In this document: piece after piece, positions 63,963-64,000 of the stretch
Layout of the letters: every line of letters begins with the position of its first letter
Numbering within the stretch: position 1 is the stretch's first letter
Assembly (NCBI GenBank): GCA_033002965.1
Contig: JAURVB010008667.1
Span: forward strand, 1 to 64,000
Source: Piper betle
Lineage: Eukaryota; Streptophyta; Magnoliopsida; Piperales; Piperaceae
Length of the DNA: 64,000 nt
Direction: 5' to 3'
Made by a program: the position numbers and the translations under genes
The notes under the pieces: generated by a model
The model's database searches: none
Told to the model about the DNA's origin: nothing
What the model saw: only the letters and a program-made list of their open reading frames with translations

Positions 63963-64000
63963 CTGCAACATTATCAATTTACCTTATAAATCATAGGCCA

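Noticed and set aside
1..64000. tRNA, rRNA, CRISPR arrays, bacterial-type operons or organelle inserts
   Set aside because: None was seen. The tandem arrays have no spacer-repeat structure, and no organelle gene was recognised.

Overview
This window is nuclear DNA of a flowering plant, probably a monocot. It has AT-rich introns with GT-AG borders, plant-only gene families (callose synthase, MLO, OEP21) and heavy nested transposon content. The species cannot be named from the sequence. Exon borders below were built by hand from splice signals, codon phase and remembered family similarity; no alignment was run.

Layout, left to right. 1731-10536 (minus): the N-terminal 19 coding exons of a callose synthase of the GSL10/CALS9 type, leaving the window on the left. 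Splicing is well conserved, but five indels break the frame. 10981-14524: a small GC-rich element, a MITE-like repeat and the tail of a Copia element. 14525-17511: a solo LTR. 18538-20410 (minus): OEP21, an intact chloroplast outer-envelope pore gene. 21879-28672: a defective Copia-family element that carries a second copy of the solo LTR and a Gypsy integrase fragment. 28945-39529 (minus): a ribophorin I (oligosaccharyltransferase) pseudogene. Its first coding exon is split by a 6.1-kb Copia element (33353-39446), whose own LTR is split by an 895-bp solo LTR. 42243-46626 (minus): a complete 15-exon MLO gene with one frameshift. 49.2-60.8 kb: a transposon-rich block with GC-rich inverted-repeat elements, tandem arrays of an ACTCGAGT-like palindrome and a decayed FAR1/MULE transposase gene. 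61586-63962 (minus): the last nine exons of DIS3/RRP44A, intact, leaving the window on the right.

All recognised host genes lie on the minus strand. They do not form a pathway. The most informative points are the uneven integrity of the genes (OEP21 and DIS3 clean; GSL10, ribophorin I and MLO with indels), the preserved OEP21-ribophorin I neighbourhood, the nested insertions with readable target-site duplications, and an element family whose ends carry two consecutive hairpins.
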